Shown: piece after piece, positions 1-7,996 of the stretch
Numbering within the stretch: position 1 is the stretch's first letter
Layout of the letters: the number at the start of each line of letters is the position of its first letter
NCBI RefSeq assembly: GCF_002954765.1
Contig: NZ_MTPW01000001.1
Location: 2,059,501-2,123,500 of the forward strand
Reading direction: 5' to 3'
Source: Nonlabens arenilitoris
Lineage (GTDB): Bacteria; Bacteroidota; Bacteroidia; Flavobacteriales; Flavobacteriaceae
Length of the DNA: 64,000 nt
Notes under the pieces: model-generated
What the model was told of the DNA's origin: nothing
The model's database searches: none
What the model saw: the letters and a program-made list of their open reading frames with translations, nothing else
Translations under genes and position numbers: made by a program

Positions 1-413
1 TTCTCTTCTTTGGGAGATAGGTGTAGCGATTCATTAACTGAGTAGGAGAAGAAGTTATATTTTTTTATTTGGGTAGCTAATTCTGTACCTTTTAAAAAAT
101 CTTCATGAAAATTGATAGAAAATCCTTTCTGTTCAAAAATGACACTACTATCCCATTGTAACACTTGTCTAGGAGCTATAAAAATTAATGCACCATTTGT
201 AAAATCATAGGAGGTTCTTCCATAATTTAAATCACCCTTAACAATTTTCTTTAAGCTAATGGAGTAACAATCATTTGTTATAGGCGGCGAGCTTTCTCTA
301 GGACATGGAAGAAAGGATTCTTCTTGAGCTACGTATATACTAAACATAGGATGCTCTGGAAGTGGTAGTTCCATATATTGTAGAAATGACGAGAGTGTTT
401 TAAAATGTTTCAT
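1..413 (-). CDS. AraC-family transcriptional regulator, N-terminal part (truncated by window edge)
   Basis: The minus-strand frame opens with ATG at 413 and stays open for 137 codons to the window edge, so the C-terminal half lies outside. The visible part reads MKHFKTLSSFLQYMELPLPEHP, then a segment SLKKIVKGDLNYGRTSYDF and APRQVLQW. This layout is typical of the N-terminal sensing half of flavobacterial AraC/XylS regulators. The expected C-terminal double helix-turn-helix is not in the window, so DNA binding is inferred. It starts 10 bases after the stop of the short-chain dehydrogenase gene and is probably cotranscribed with it, so it may control that enzyme. Confidence 0.75.
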   Translation of the reverse strand, partial: MKHFKTLSSFLQYMELPLPEHPMFSIYVAQEESFLPCPRESSPPITNDCYSISLKKIVKGDLNYGRTSYDFTNGALIFIAPRQVLQWDSSVIFEQKGFSINFHEDFLKGTELATQIKKYNFFSYSVNESLHLSPKEE

Positions 414-422
414 AATACTAAG

Positions 423-1373
423 TTATAGATTCCATTGAAAATCTGTTGCTTTCTCAGAAATGATCCAAAGTTTTTGCATCACGGCTTTATCTTTTGCATG
501 TGATTCTAAGTCACACTCACCTACAGGTCCGGTCCAGTAGTTGCGACCAGTAGGGCCATAAAAACCGTTTTGATCTAAATTAGGCTCTGTAGCACACATT
601 AGTTCTGGATAAGAACCTTTTTCTGCAGATTGTACAAATGGAGATAATTTCATCATTTGCCAAATGAATCGGGTCATTAAACTTCCGCTGGTTTTAATTA
701 ATGAAGTTCTCGACGCACCTGGATGACATGCATAAACCTTAACATTTGATTTTCCGGCATTCTTAAGTCGATCTTGCAACTCATAAACAGACATAATCTG
801 TGCTAGTTTACTTTGACTATAAACAGTATTGGGTTCATAGTTATCGTCCCAATTCATGTCATCAAACTTTATGGTTTTTATTCCCATTTTATATCCTTCA
901 CTACCTACAGTCACGATACGTCCGTTAGATTTATCGATTAAAGGAAAAAGCAATCCTTGTAATAAAAAGTTTCCGTAATGATTAACACCTAACTGACTTT
1001 CAAAACCGTCAACAGTAAGTACTTGTTTTGGGACTTGTGCAATAGCAGCATTACAAATCAATGCATCAATATGAGAAATTGTGGAGAGTACCTGTTCAGC
1101 AGTTTTTCTTACTGATGCTAATTGTGCTAAATCCATTTGAATATTAGATACTTCAATATGATTACCCAACTCATTTTTGAACTTAGCAATCGTGTCTTGA
1201 GCTTTAGTATTGTTACGATTTAGCATTACGACTTTAGCGTCTTTAGCAAGTAAAATCTTTGCGGCTTCAAAACCGGTACCGCTTGTAGTTCCTGTAATGA
1301 TATATGTTTTACCTTTAAGGGAACCTATAATGTCTGGTGTCCAACCATTTTTACCAAATTGATTCTTGCTCAT
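423..1373 (-). CDS. Short-chain dehydrogenase/reductase (protochlorophyllide reductase-like)
   Basis: A 316-residue classical-type SDR that should use NAD(P)H to reduce or oxidise a carbonyl/hydroxyl group in the cytoplasm. Seen motifs are the cofactor loop TGTTSGTG (27-34), CNAA (107-110), the active-site Asn in VNHYG (131), Ser158, and the catalytic pair in YSQSK (Tyr185, Lys189). The length and the extended C-terminus resemble the protochlorophyllide reductase-like/retinol dehydrogenase-like SDRs; the substrate cannot be inferred. It is followed 10 bases downstream by an AraC-type regulator on the same strand. A promoter-like TAATTTTG lies at 1408-1415. Confidence 0.88.
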   Translation of the reverse strand: MSKNQFGKNGWTPDIIGSLKGKTYIITGTTSGTGFEAAKILLAKDAKVVMLNRNNTKAQDTIAKFKNELGNHIEVSNIQMDLAQLASVRKTAEQVLSTISHIDALICNAAIAQVPKQVLTVDGFESQLGVNHYGNFLLQGLLFPLIDKSNGRIVTVGSEGYKMGIKTIKFDDMNWDDNYEPNTVYSQSKLAQIMSVYELQDRLKNAGKSNVKVYACHPGASRTSLIKTSGSLMTRFIWQMMKLSPFVQSAEKGSYPELMCATEPNLDQNGFYGPTGRNYWTGPVGECDLESHAKDKAVMQKLWIISEKATDFQWNL

Positions 1374-1407
1374 AATAATTTGTTATTATTCAATAAAATT
1401 TACAGTG

Positions 1408-1415
1408 CAAAATTA
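1408..1415 (-). promoter_or_regulatory. Putative -7 box for the SDR gene
   Basis: On the minus strand this reads TAATTTTG, matching the Bacteroidota -7 consensus TAnnTTTG, 35 bases upstream of the ATG at 1373. No TTG is seen at the usual upstream spacing, so support is partial. Confidence 0.4.
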
Positions 1416-1542
1416 GCTTGACAATCATCTTTGTGACTTACACACATTTTCGAAATTGATATACTTTTTGGAGCATGATGAGATTGCAATAGGTGACACA
1501 GGTCATGTAAAAACATTTGCATTTGTTGATTAAAGCCTATAA

Positions 1543-1582
1543 AAAAGCTCTAAAATCCTGTGATAGAATTTTAGAGCTTTTT
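1543..1582 (-). terminator. Rho-independent terminator
   Basis: A 14-bp stem (AAAGCTCTAAAAT type) with A/T runs on both sides sits just after the SDR ending at 1615. On the minus strand it ends in a T-run. It could also act in the other direction. Confidence 0.8.
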
Positions 1583-1614
1583 ATGCTAAACGAAGTGTAA
1601 ATAATTAATGATGA

Positions 1615-2223
1615 TTAATCATAAATTCTGATAATTTCTCCATTACCTTTTCCATTAACACTTCTCACGTAACCATTAATTACCTTAGTCATAGGGATCG
1701 GATTGTGGCCTGGGAAATAGTCTTTATATTTATCATAAGCATCTTCCACCACTCCAGAGGAAACCACATTTACTCTGATTCCATTTTCTATTTCTAGAGC
1801 TACTGCTTTTACGAAGCTATGTATACCGCCATTTACCATCGCTGCACTGGTCGTTTTCACTACAGGATCATCTGCTAGAATTCCTGTAGATAAAGTGATA
1901 GAGCCATTGCTATTTAAGTAATCTTGACCTATACGGACCAGATTAACCTGCCCCATGAGTTTGCTTTTAAGACCTATGTAATAATCATCTTCTGTTAGGT
2001 CGTTGAATGGCGCCCATTTTGCTTCTCCTGCAATACAAATGATGGCATCTAATTTACCCAACTGATGAAACATGGTTTTAATTGATTTTGCATCAGCAAT
2101 ATCGACTGTTATATCACCATTAGAACGACCAGCGATAATGATTTCATTTTCATTTTGAAAGTGTGAAACTACTTTTTTTCCTATGGTACCATGACCACCT
2201 ATAATCAATATTTTCATTTTCAT
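1615..2223 (-). CDS. Atypical short-chain dehydrogenase lacking the catalytic tyrosine motif
   Basis: A 202-residue Rossmann-fold protein. The nucleotide-binding loop GGHGTIG is at 9-15, followed by the adenine-ribose region AGRSNGDITVDI. Where classical SDRs carry Y-x-x-x-K, this protein reads AAMVNGGIHSFVKA, so the catalytic Tyr is missing. The same replacement is found in a known group of short SDRs annotated only as short chain dehydrogenase, so this is probably a family trait and not damage. Activity and substrate are unknown. It is the last gene of a possible arsR / small membrane protein / SDR transcription unit and ends before a strong terminator. Confidence 0.8.
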   Translation of the reverse strand: MKMKILIIGGHGTIGKKVVSHFQNENEIIIAGRSNGDITVDIADAKSIKTMFHQLGKLDAIICIAGEAKWAPFNDLTEDDYYIGLKSKLMGQVNLVRIGQDYLNSNGSITLSTGILADDPVVKTTSAAMVNGGIHSFVKAVALEIENGIRVNVVSSGVVEDAYDKYKDYFPGHNPIPMTKVINGYVRSVNGKGNGEIIRIYD

Positions 2224-2298
2224 TTTTTTAAGTGAGACAATTATTTTTATTGCATTTCTTTTTATTCTTCTTTTTTCTATTACCGGACCTATATATAG

Positions 2299-2508
2299 TT
2301 ACTGTAGCATGATACTCCATATTAAATTAGTGGTAAATGGTGGTATTGCACTATAGTAATAGCAATTAGTTGCTATAAAAAGTCCACCTACTAAATTTAA
2401 ATATTTTCCATAATCTAAAAACTTCTTATCCTCAATTAAAGTAAGGGCATAGGCTAGGATAATCAATCCAGATCCTGACCAGCCGATGATGTCAATTAAA
2501 ATTTCCAT
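2299..2508 (-). CDS. Small membrane protein, CBU_0592-like
   Basis: A 69-residue protein with two or three hydrophobic helices (about 5-25, 37-50 and 55-69). The pattern IDIIGWSGSGLIILAYALT followed by NLVGGLFIATNCYYYSAIPP matches the CBU_0592-like family of small integral membrane proteins of unknown function. It lies between an ArsR regulator gene (43 bases upstream) and an SDR gene (75 bases downstream) on the same strand. Directly upstream, at 2517-2536, is an inverted repeat matching the one in front of the arsR gene, which suggests control by that regulator. Confidence 0.7.
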   Translation of the reverse strand: MEILIDIIGWSGSGLIILAYALTLIEDKKFLDYGKYLNLVGGLFIATNCYYYSAIPPFTTNLIWSIMLQ

Positions 2509-2516
2509 GATTCGTT

Positions 2517-2536
2517 ATATCTATATATGTCGATAT
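2517..2536 (-). promoter_or_regulatory. Operator-like inverted repeat upstream of the small membrane protein gene
   Basis: ATATC, ten bases, GATAT, ending 9 bases before the start codon at 2508. The same half-sites and spacing occur at 2863-2884 in front of the neighbouring arsR gene, so this is a likely binding site for that ArsR protein. Confidence 0.55.
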
Positions 2537-2551
2537 GTCTTGTTAATTTTT

Positions 2552-2854
2552 TTATTTCAGAAATTTGATAAATTGTCCGATGGTGTTTTCATTTCGTTTG
2601 AGATACGACCACTTGCCGTGTCTTGTCGATATAAGTAATCCGCATTTTTCCATATTAGTTAAATACGTAGAAATGGTGGATTGCGATAGTCCTGCTTTTT
2701 CTTGAATATACGTAACGCAAACACCATCATTAAAATGTTTGAGTGTCTCATGTGGTGGAAAATTCTTTTCTGGTTCTTTCAACCATTCCATGATCTGAAA
2801 TCGAGTCTCATTTGATAAACATTTTCCTATTTCAGTAGCTGTCTTAATATTCAT
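2552..2854 (-). CDS. ArsR-family winged-helix transcriptional regulator
   Basis: A 100-residue single-domain regulator. It begins with the ArsR-type segment LSNETRFQIMEWLKEPE (about 13-29). The recognition region is VTYIQEKAGLSQSTISTYLTNMEKCGLL (about 47-74), and the wing is STRHGKWSYLKRN. No CxC-type metal-binding motif is visible in the DNA-binding helix, so a metal ligand is not indicated. An inverted repeat lies 9 bases upstream of its ATG and another precedes the next gene. This pattern suggests autoregulation together with control of the small membrane protein. Confidence 0.85.
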   Translation of the reverse strand: MNIKTATEIGKCLSNETRFQIMEWLKEPEKNFPPHETLKHFNDGVCVTYIQEKAGLSQSTISTYLTNMEKCGLLISTRHGKWSYLKRNENTIGQFIKFLK

Positions 2855-2862
2855 GATGCAAA

Positions 2863-2884
2863 CATATCTATAAATAGCGATATG
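2863..2884 (-). promoter_or_regulatory. Operator-like inverted repeat upstream of arsR gene
   Basis: Perfect inverted repeat CATATC, ten-base spacer, GATATG, 9 bases upstream of the regulator start. It matches the site at 2517-2536 in half-site sequence and spacer length. Confidence 0.55.
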
Positions 2885-2994
2885 TGAAAATGTTTTATAC
2901 TTTATATAACATTTAATGGCTTTAAGTTTTGATCTTTATTCCTAGTTTTTCAATTCCAGATTTAGATTTTTTTGAAAAGAATATTTCTGTAGAA

Positions 2995-3692
2995 TCATGA
3001 TGTTGACCTGTACTTTTTGCTTTGATATTGATATGATGAGTTTTTAAAAACCTGTTCTAAACTGTCCGGATTATTGGTGAGTATTGAAAAGTCTCTTGTA
3101 GCATGAAATTCTACAACTCCTGTGCCTTGATAATATTCAAATTCATTTCTGAAATTTTCTAATAATGCTTTGTCACTTTCTGTCAGCCATGAAAAAGAGA
3201 GTGTATTATTTAATCTTTCGACTCCTTTTTCCTTCTTGCCGGCTAAAGTTTCTAACATTGCATAATTGATCAATAAATTCAAATCCTGCTGATTAACAAC
3301 TACTGGAATTTGGGTCAGGTTCAAGGCTTTTTGATAACTTTCTATTGCTTTTTGACTTTGACCATTGTAGTCATAAAGTCCACCTTCTATATGATAGTAA
3401 TCTGTTGATTCTCGTTCTTCTTCTGGGATTTGTTTTAAAACTTGAAAAGCTAGGTCTAAAGTATCTTTCTCAATATAAACACCTATTAATACATATCGTA
3501 TAGCAGTATTGTTTTATCAATTTCTAACGCCTTTAGGTAGTTAACTTGTGTTTGATTTAAATGACCATTCATTCTATGGACTTGTGCTTTACGGATCAAT
3601 TCAGAAACTTGTTTTTCTGCTGTGTCAGATAAGTTTCTCTTACAGCCAATAACTATTATAAATAAGAGTAATAGGTAAGTAATGTTTTTCAT
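2995..3692 (-). pseudogene. TPR-type lipoprotein, split by a one-base frameshift
   Basis: Two minus-strand frames together make one protein of about 232 residues. The first (3692 to 3486) encodes a lipoprotein signal LLLLFIIVIGCKR with lipobox Cys17 and a TPR-like segment NYLKALEID, then stops early. The second frame is open from just inside the first one down to 2995 and continues with RYVLIGVYIEKDTLDLAF and SQKAIESYQKALNL, another TPR-like helix pair. The shift lies near 3511-3516 in GATAAAACAATACTG; one added A would read through as DKNNTAIRYVL. So this is either a real pseudogene or a sequencing error. The apparent start at 3324 is a TTG inside the coding region and is not a start. A PqiA-like gene precedes it on the same strand. 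Confidence 0.75.
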
Positions 3693-3761
3693 TTCTATAG
3701 AAGATCAATGTTTCTGTTAATTCAATTAAATATTGCTTTATATACTTAGTAATCAGATATT

Positions 3762-5039
3762 TTAATCTGACTTAGTGTTTTTCAATTCTAGTTGTTTGGA
3801 TATCATTTGTGAGATAAAGATCCCTAATATTACAAATCCAGTAAAAAAGAAAAAGCCACTTTGAATATCAGAATCGTTAGTTGTTAGTATGCTCACTTTG
3901 GTTGATATCTTTTCTAGTTGGGATAATTGACTAGATATTATTCCTGTAAAACCTATATATGACATGAAAATAGCTACAACCATCACATCAGCCATAGACC
4001 ATTTTCCGCTTTTAAAAACTAAGAAATTAATGATTAAGTTGTTTTTAAGTTTTTTGTAAAATAATACGAGTATAGTAGAAATGATTTTACATAAAGGAAA
4101 TAAAACACTAAAGCTTAATACTAATAAACCGACAAAAAATATTTTCAAGTCACTATGAAATAACATCAAATTTGCCATTTCTAGAATGCTTTTACTTTTA
4201 AAGTATAAGACTTGATTTTTAAAAGATAAACTTTCACCTAATAAATCAAATTCCATTAATTCAATTCTCGCATCTATATCAATCATAGGTAGGGTAATAC
4301 CTAGTGATAATAGAACTATAGCAATTGTAGAATAAGATATAATTTCAAATTTAGATGTATTCTTAAATTTTATAATCATAACTAATAAAATAACAAATAG
4401 AAATAAAATTAAATAATTGTTATGGTCTATTCGAGCTTCCATAGCTTCTCTCTTGCTATTAATAATAATAATGCAATCAGAAATATTCTTAGCATTATAT
4501 TTAATATGAATACTATCATAAACGGAATAGTCCACTTTTTGAAAAGTTTTATCTGTATATTCATCTAGTTTTGAGATGATATATGCCTTTATCTTATCCT
4601 TATTTTCTTTCTCTTCTAAAAAATTTAAGACTTTGTCTGCGATACTTGGAATTTCTTCGTTGAGACGGGAGAAAACTGAAAATGTATCAGCACCAATGTT
4701 TTTATAAGAAATGCCAAATAAAGATTCTTTTCTGTTTTTCTCTTTAAAATTCTGTTCAAAATCTTTTATAACTATCTCTAAAAATTTAATAATTTTTTGC
4801 TTATTCTTTTCTCGATTTTTATCTGTTATTTCAAGTTCATCTATTTTTTTAGTAATTATGGTGGCGATTTTTTCCTTCCACACATCTACATTAAAAAGGC
4901 CATATTTTATATCTGATAACTCTGTAAGGTCAGCTTTTAAAATACGATTAGATTTTTCTAATTGATATATATTTAGGGAGGTTAAACTGATAACAATAAA
5001 AAGAATTATTACTGATATAGTTCTAAAGTAAGTTTTCAT
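3762..5039 (-). CDS. PqiA-like integral membrane protein with long N-terminal domain
   Basis: A 425-residue inner-membrane protein. A first hydrophobic segment (about 7-26) anchors a charged, Lys/Glu-rich, probably extracytoplasmic domain (about 27-205). Further membrane segments follow near 208-225, 233-255, 298-328, 349-370 and 394-415. The motif GKWSMADVMVVAIFMSYIGF is the hallmark of the paraquat-inducible protein A family, whose members work with MCE-type lipid carriers in envelope lipid transport. No MCE partner (PqiB) lies beside it here, so the role is uncertain. The lipoprotein gene downstream starts 69 bases after its stop. Confidence 0.7.
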   Translation of the reverse strand: MKTYFRTISVIILFIVISLTSLNIYQLEKSNRILKADLTELSDIKYGLFNVDVWKEKIATIITKKIDELEITDKNREKNKQKIIKFLEIVIKDFEQNFKEKNRKESLFGISYKNIGADTFSVFSRLNEEIPSIADKVLNFLEEKENKDKIKAYIISKLDEYTDKTFQKVDYSVYDSIHIKYNAKNISDCIIIINSKREAMEARIDHNNYLILFLFVILLVMIIKFKNTSKFEIISYSTIAIVLLSLGITLPMIDIDARIELMEFDLLGESLSFKNQVLYFKSKSILEMANLMLFHSDLKIFFVGLLVLSFSVLFPLCKIISTILVLFYKKLKNNLIINFLVFKSGKWSMADVMVVAIFMSYIGFTGIISSQLSQLEKISTKVSILTTNDSDIQSGFFFFTGFVILGIFISQMISKQLELKNTKSD

Positions 5040-5183
5040 TTTATATGTTATTTGTGGATAGAGGTTTTAGAAGAATAAGCCTGAACTTTTACAAGTAATG
5101 TCTATTTAATCAATTTCAATTATTGATAAGTAAAATTACAGAAAATTCCTCTATTGATTAAAACAAAGCTCTTTACCACAGAT

Positions 5184-5217
5184 GAAAAAAAAGACCCATA
5201 CACAGGTATGAGTCCTT
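5184..5217 (-). terminator. Rho-independent terminator of the DUF5686 gene
   Basis: Stem GACCCATAC / GTATGAGTC with a four-base loop and, on the minus strand, a run of eight T. It follows the gene ending at 5291. Confidence 0.85.
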
Positions 5218-5257
5218 TACATAGAAGTTAATTATTACCACAAGGTGTTAGCGTCTA

Positions 5258-5273
5258 ACTTTTCGCGCAAGCG
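5258..5273. repeat. Decayed copy of the 16-bp palindrome
   Basis: Reads ACTTTTCGCGCAAGCG, which matches 12 of 16 bases of CGCTTTCGCGAAAGCG. It lies between the terminator and the stop of the DUF5686 gene. Weak on its own, but consistent with the family. Confidence 0.4.
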
Positions 5274-5290
5274 GTATGTGTATTTTTGTA

Positions 5291-7762
5291 TTATAGGCCA
5301 AAGTTAATACCTACCACAAAGGCCCCATAACTGCGACCGCTGGTGATGCTGTGTACATAGTCCACACGGAAAGGTCTGAACTTACCAAATCCTATATTAT
5401 CGATTCCGGCACTGGCCTCAAAATAGGGTTTGCGGTCTGTAAACAGCGCTTTACCACTTAAGATGAGGTCATAGTTAAGCTTATTTAATCCTGGGATTTT
5501 ACCTAGTATAAAGCCTTTAAAATCGTGTTGTAAGTGTACCTGTGCATAATCGCTGTTTGTACTGTAGTCATAGTAGTTCAATAGACCAAAACCATAAGGA
5601 TTTAAGGCTTGTAACTTATAACGCAACCTGTTCCCATTAAAGTGCTGGTAGTCTATAAATGAGATACCATCACCATTAATAAAAGTACCACCGTTTACCC
5701 AGTAACTACTGCGTCCTACATTACCCATGTCAAAGGATTGATAAAGGCTTGCTCTAAACTGGTGATAGTCATAGTTGCTGTTGTCTGACGCGAGTGCACC
5801 TTCATAGTTAAGAGTAATGGTTGGGTATTTTTCGTTATTGATGTTATACTTCTGATCTGGATAGCTCTGGAATTTCTGTCCTGGACGTATGGTCAGTCCT
5901 AGACCTACTTTTACCATCTCGTGCTCATCTATTAAGGCGAGTCTACTGTTGTCCAGCTGTAATGGATTATTGCGTGTATAGTCTACGTCTGACTGTGAGA
6001 AGAAAACCTGGTCTGTTGTGTTGGTTAACGGCTGGCGTCTTTCATAACCTACATAAGCGTTTGCAAATAGTCCATTGATGAGTTCTTCACTATAGCTAGC
6101 TCGGGCATAATCGACTTCATAGAATTTGGCAAAATTGCGTTCAAACAGTAAGCTGGACAACGTGTTTTCCATCGTCGATATAGGATTGCTGTTATTGATT
6201 TGCTGTACAGCGGTACCACCAGAAAGTCGCAGGCTACGCCTGTTTGTTCTATTAAATCGATAATAGATGGATGCGTTGTAACGCACGCGATCATCAGAGA
6301 ATCCGTAGTCTGCATCTACACTGGCATATAGGTATTTGTTATAATCCTCATCATATCCTTTTGAATAAAATAGTCCGGTACCTAGTACATAACCTTGTAC
6401 CGTATTAAAACCTTTAAAGTCTGTGACACCTTTATAACCTATCGAACTGCGGTTATTTGAATTGCGATAAGTGTAACCGGTCAGTATATCTAGCAGGTCT
6501 AGTTTATTATTTACGGCATCAACACTATCTTTATATTTTGGGTCGTTGCGCACGGCAGATATGCTATCTTTCTTAACGTATTCATCAGTTTCGGCAACGG
6601 TAAGTGGTGTAGGACGTTTTGCATTCCAGTAGGTACTGTCCTTTTTGTTGGCACCATCTGCAAAGCTCAACACTTCTGGGCCAAAATATTTTTTATCAAA
6701 TTGAGGCTTAAAGTCATAGTTAGTATAATTAGCTATAAAGCGACCATAACCTTTAAAGCCTAAAAAGGCAAATTGAAAATCGATAGACTGCGATCTTTTA
6801 ATCCAGTCACCACTTGCTTCTTCATAGGTAAATGATTGATTAAAGACCAATTCTTCAATGATAGGCACATTGATATTCTCGCCACGAGTGGTTAGCTCTA
6901 CACCGTAAATGGTCCAATCATCTTCTACAATATAAATCGTACCGTTAAAGGTATTGTCCTTAGGTCTGCGAGAGCTCACCTGTATTTTATTGATTAAAAA
7001 ATTATTATCGTCATAAAAGGTACCTAGCAATTTATACTCATAGTATCCTAGTGCATAGTCTGCGATAGGCGATACGATACGATTATTTAAATCTATATTA
7101 TTGTTATAGAAGTCAAAGTTGGCACTCTCGGCACTGTTAACAGAAAAACCATTATCATCGCCACTGACTTTACTGGCCACGATGCGTTCTTTAAAATTGT
7201 CTGGTGCGTCATAAGCTATTTCGCTCACGGTTTCAGATAGGTAAACGATACCGCTACGCGTTAAAGAATCTAGCGATCCATCTAGATCACCTATCTCCTC
7301 ACCTAGGAATTTCTCTGGCACGTCATCCATGTACCAGAAACCACGCGAGTAAAAATCTGCCGTATAGCTCGAGAATTTTTTACGGTTAGCCTCTCTATTT
7401 TTGATCGCCTCTCGTATGATGCGGTAAGCAGGATCCTCGCCATTTGTGATTACCACAGCATCTAGCGTGGTGAGCTCTTCGGTAAGCGTTACATCTTTGG
7501 TAACAGCAGTACCATTAAAGACTATCTCAACTATTTGGGTTTTATAACCCAGCGACTTAAAAACCACGTTATAGGTTCCGTTTTCTGGAAACATAAGCGT
7601 GTATTGCCCACTATTGTTTGTCGTTGTACCTATGTAAGTGCCCTCAACATAAATAGAGGCAAAGGCGATAGGTTCTTTTTGATTATCATATAAAGTACCT
7701 GATAATTGCGCTTGCGCGAAAGCGAAACATAATAGCATTATCGCAAACAGAATATTTTTCAT
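5291..7762 (-). CDS. DUF5686 outer-membrane protein with carboxypeptidase-like regulatory domain
   Basis: An 823-residue secreted protein. A signal peptide (about 1-18, ending FAFAQA) is followed by a carboxypeptidase-regulatory-like beta-sandwich (about 19-100, LSGTLYDNQKEPIAFASIYV). The DUF5686 region starts at NGEDPAYRIIREAIKNRE (about 108-125) and runs to the end. The C-terminal part has alternating aromatic/polar strands and ends in GINFGL, as in outer-membrane beta-barrels. DUF5686 proteins are widespread in Bacteroidota and probably sit in the outer membrane; their function is not established. The signal-peptide codons contain a near-perfect copy of the 16-bp palindrome (7709-7724). 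It appears to be a single-gene unit. Confidence 0.88.
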   Translation of the reverse strand: MKNILFAIMLLCFAFAQAQLSGTLYDNQKEPIAFASIYVEGTYIGTTTNNSGQYTLMFPENGTYNVVFKSLGYKTQIVEIVFNGTAVTKDVTLTEELTTLDAVVITNGEDPAYRIIREAIKNREANRKKFSSYTADFYSRGFWYMDDVPEKFLGEEIGDLDGSLDSLTRSGIVYLSETVSEIAYDAPDNFKERIVASKVSGDDNGFSVNSAESANFDFYNNNIDLNNRIVSPIADYALGYYEYKLLGTFYDDNNFLINKIQVSSRRPKDNTFNGTIYIVEDDWTIYGVELTTRGENINVPIIEELVFNQSFTYEEASGDWIKRSQSIDFQFAFLGFKGYGRFIANYTNYDFKPQFDKKYFGPEVLSFADGANKKDSTYWNAKRPTPLTVAETDEYVKKDSISAVRNDPKYKDSVDAVNNKLDLLDILTGYTYRNSNNRSSIGYKGVTDFKGFNTVQGYVLGTGLFYSKGYDEDYNKYLYASVDADYGFSDDRVRYNASIYYRFNRTNRRSLRLSGGTAVQQINNSNPISTMENTLSSLLFERNFAKFYEVDYARASYSEELINGLFANAYVGYERRQPLTNTTDQVFFSQSDVDYTRNNPLQLDNSRLALIDEHEMVKVGLGLTIRPGQKFQSYPDQKYNINNEKYPTITLNYEGALASDNSNYDYHQFRASLYQSFDMGNVGRSSYWVNGGTFINGDGISFIDYQHFNGNRLRYKLQALNPYGFGLLNYYDYSTNSDYAQVHLQHDFKGFILGKIPGLNKLNYDLILSGKALFTDRKPYFEASAGIDNIGFGKFRPFRVDYVHSITSGRSYGAFVVGINFGL
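7709..7724. repeat. 16-bp palindrome, one mismatch, inside a signal-peptide coding region
   Basis: CGCTTGCGCGAAAGCG. On the minus strand it encodes AFAQA at the end of the DUF5686 protein signal peptide. The mismatch is at position 6 of the palindrome. Confidence 0.8.
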
Positions 7763-7929
7763 AGAAGAGTTATTTGGTGGTTGACCTACAAACGAATTTA
7801 CAGCTCGTTTTGTATATAGACGAGACTTTTTTAAAATGGTTGTCTGAGATTTTATAAAAAAGAATGTTCATCTAAGCCTTTCATGGATAGTTTGAATCAG
7901 CATTACTTTAAAAAAGGCTTTAAACTTTT

Positions 7930-7954
7930 ATGGCACTCTTATCTTGAGTGCCAT
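7930..7954. terminator. Hairpin downstream of M14 peptidase gene (possible terminator)
   Basis: Stem ATGGCACTC / GAGTGCCAT with loop TTATCTT, 43 bases past the gene ending at 7997. It has no good T-run on either side, so termination is only possible. Confidence 0.4.
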
Positions 7955-7996
7955 AATATATGTATAGGTATTTTTTTAAATATAATTTTAATTCCC

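Noticed and set aside
2995..3324. Separate 109-residue gene beginning with TTG at 3324
   Set aside because: The TTG is inside an open frame continuing upstream to the frameshift; it is the 3' part of the broken lipoprotein.
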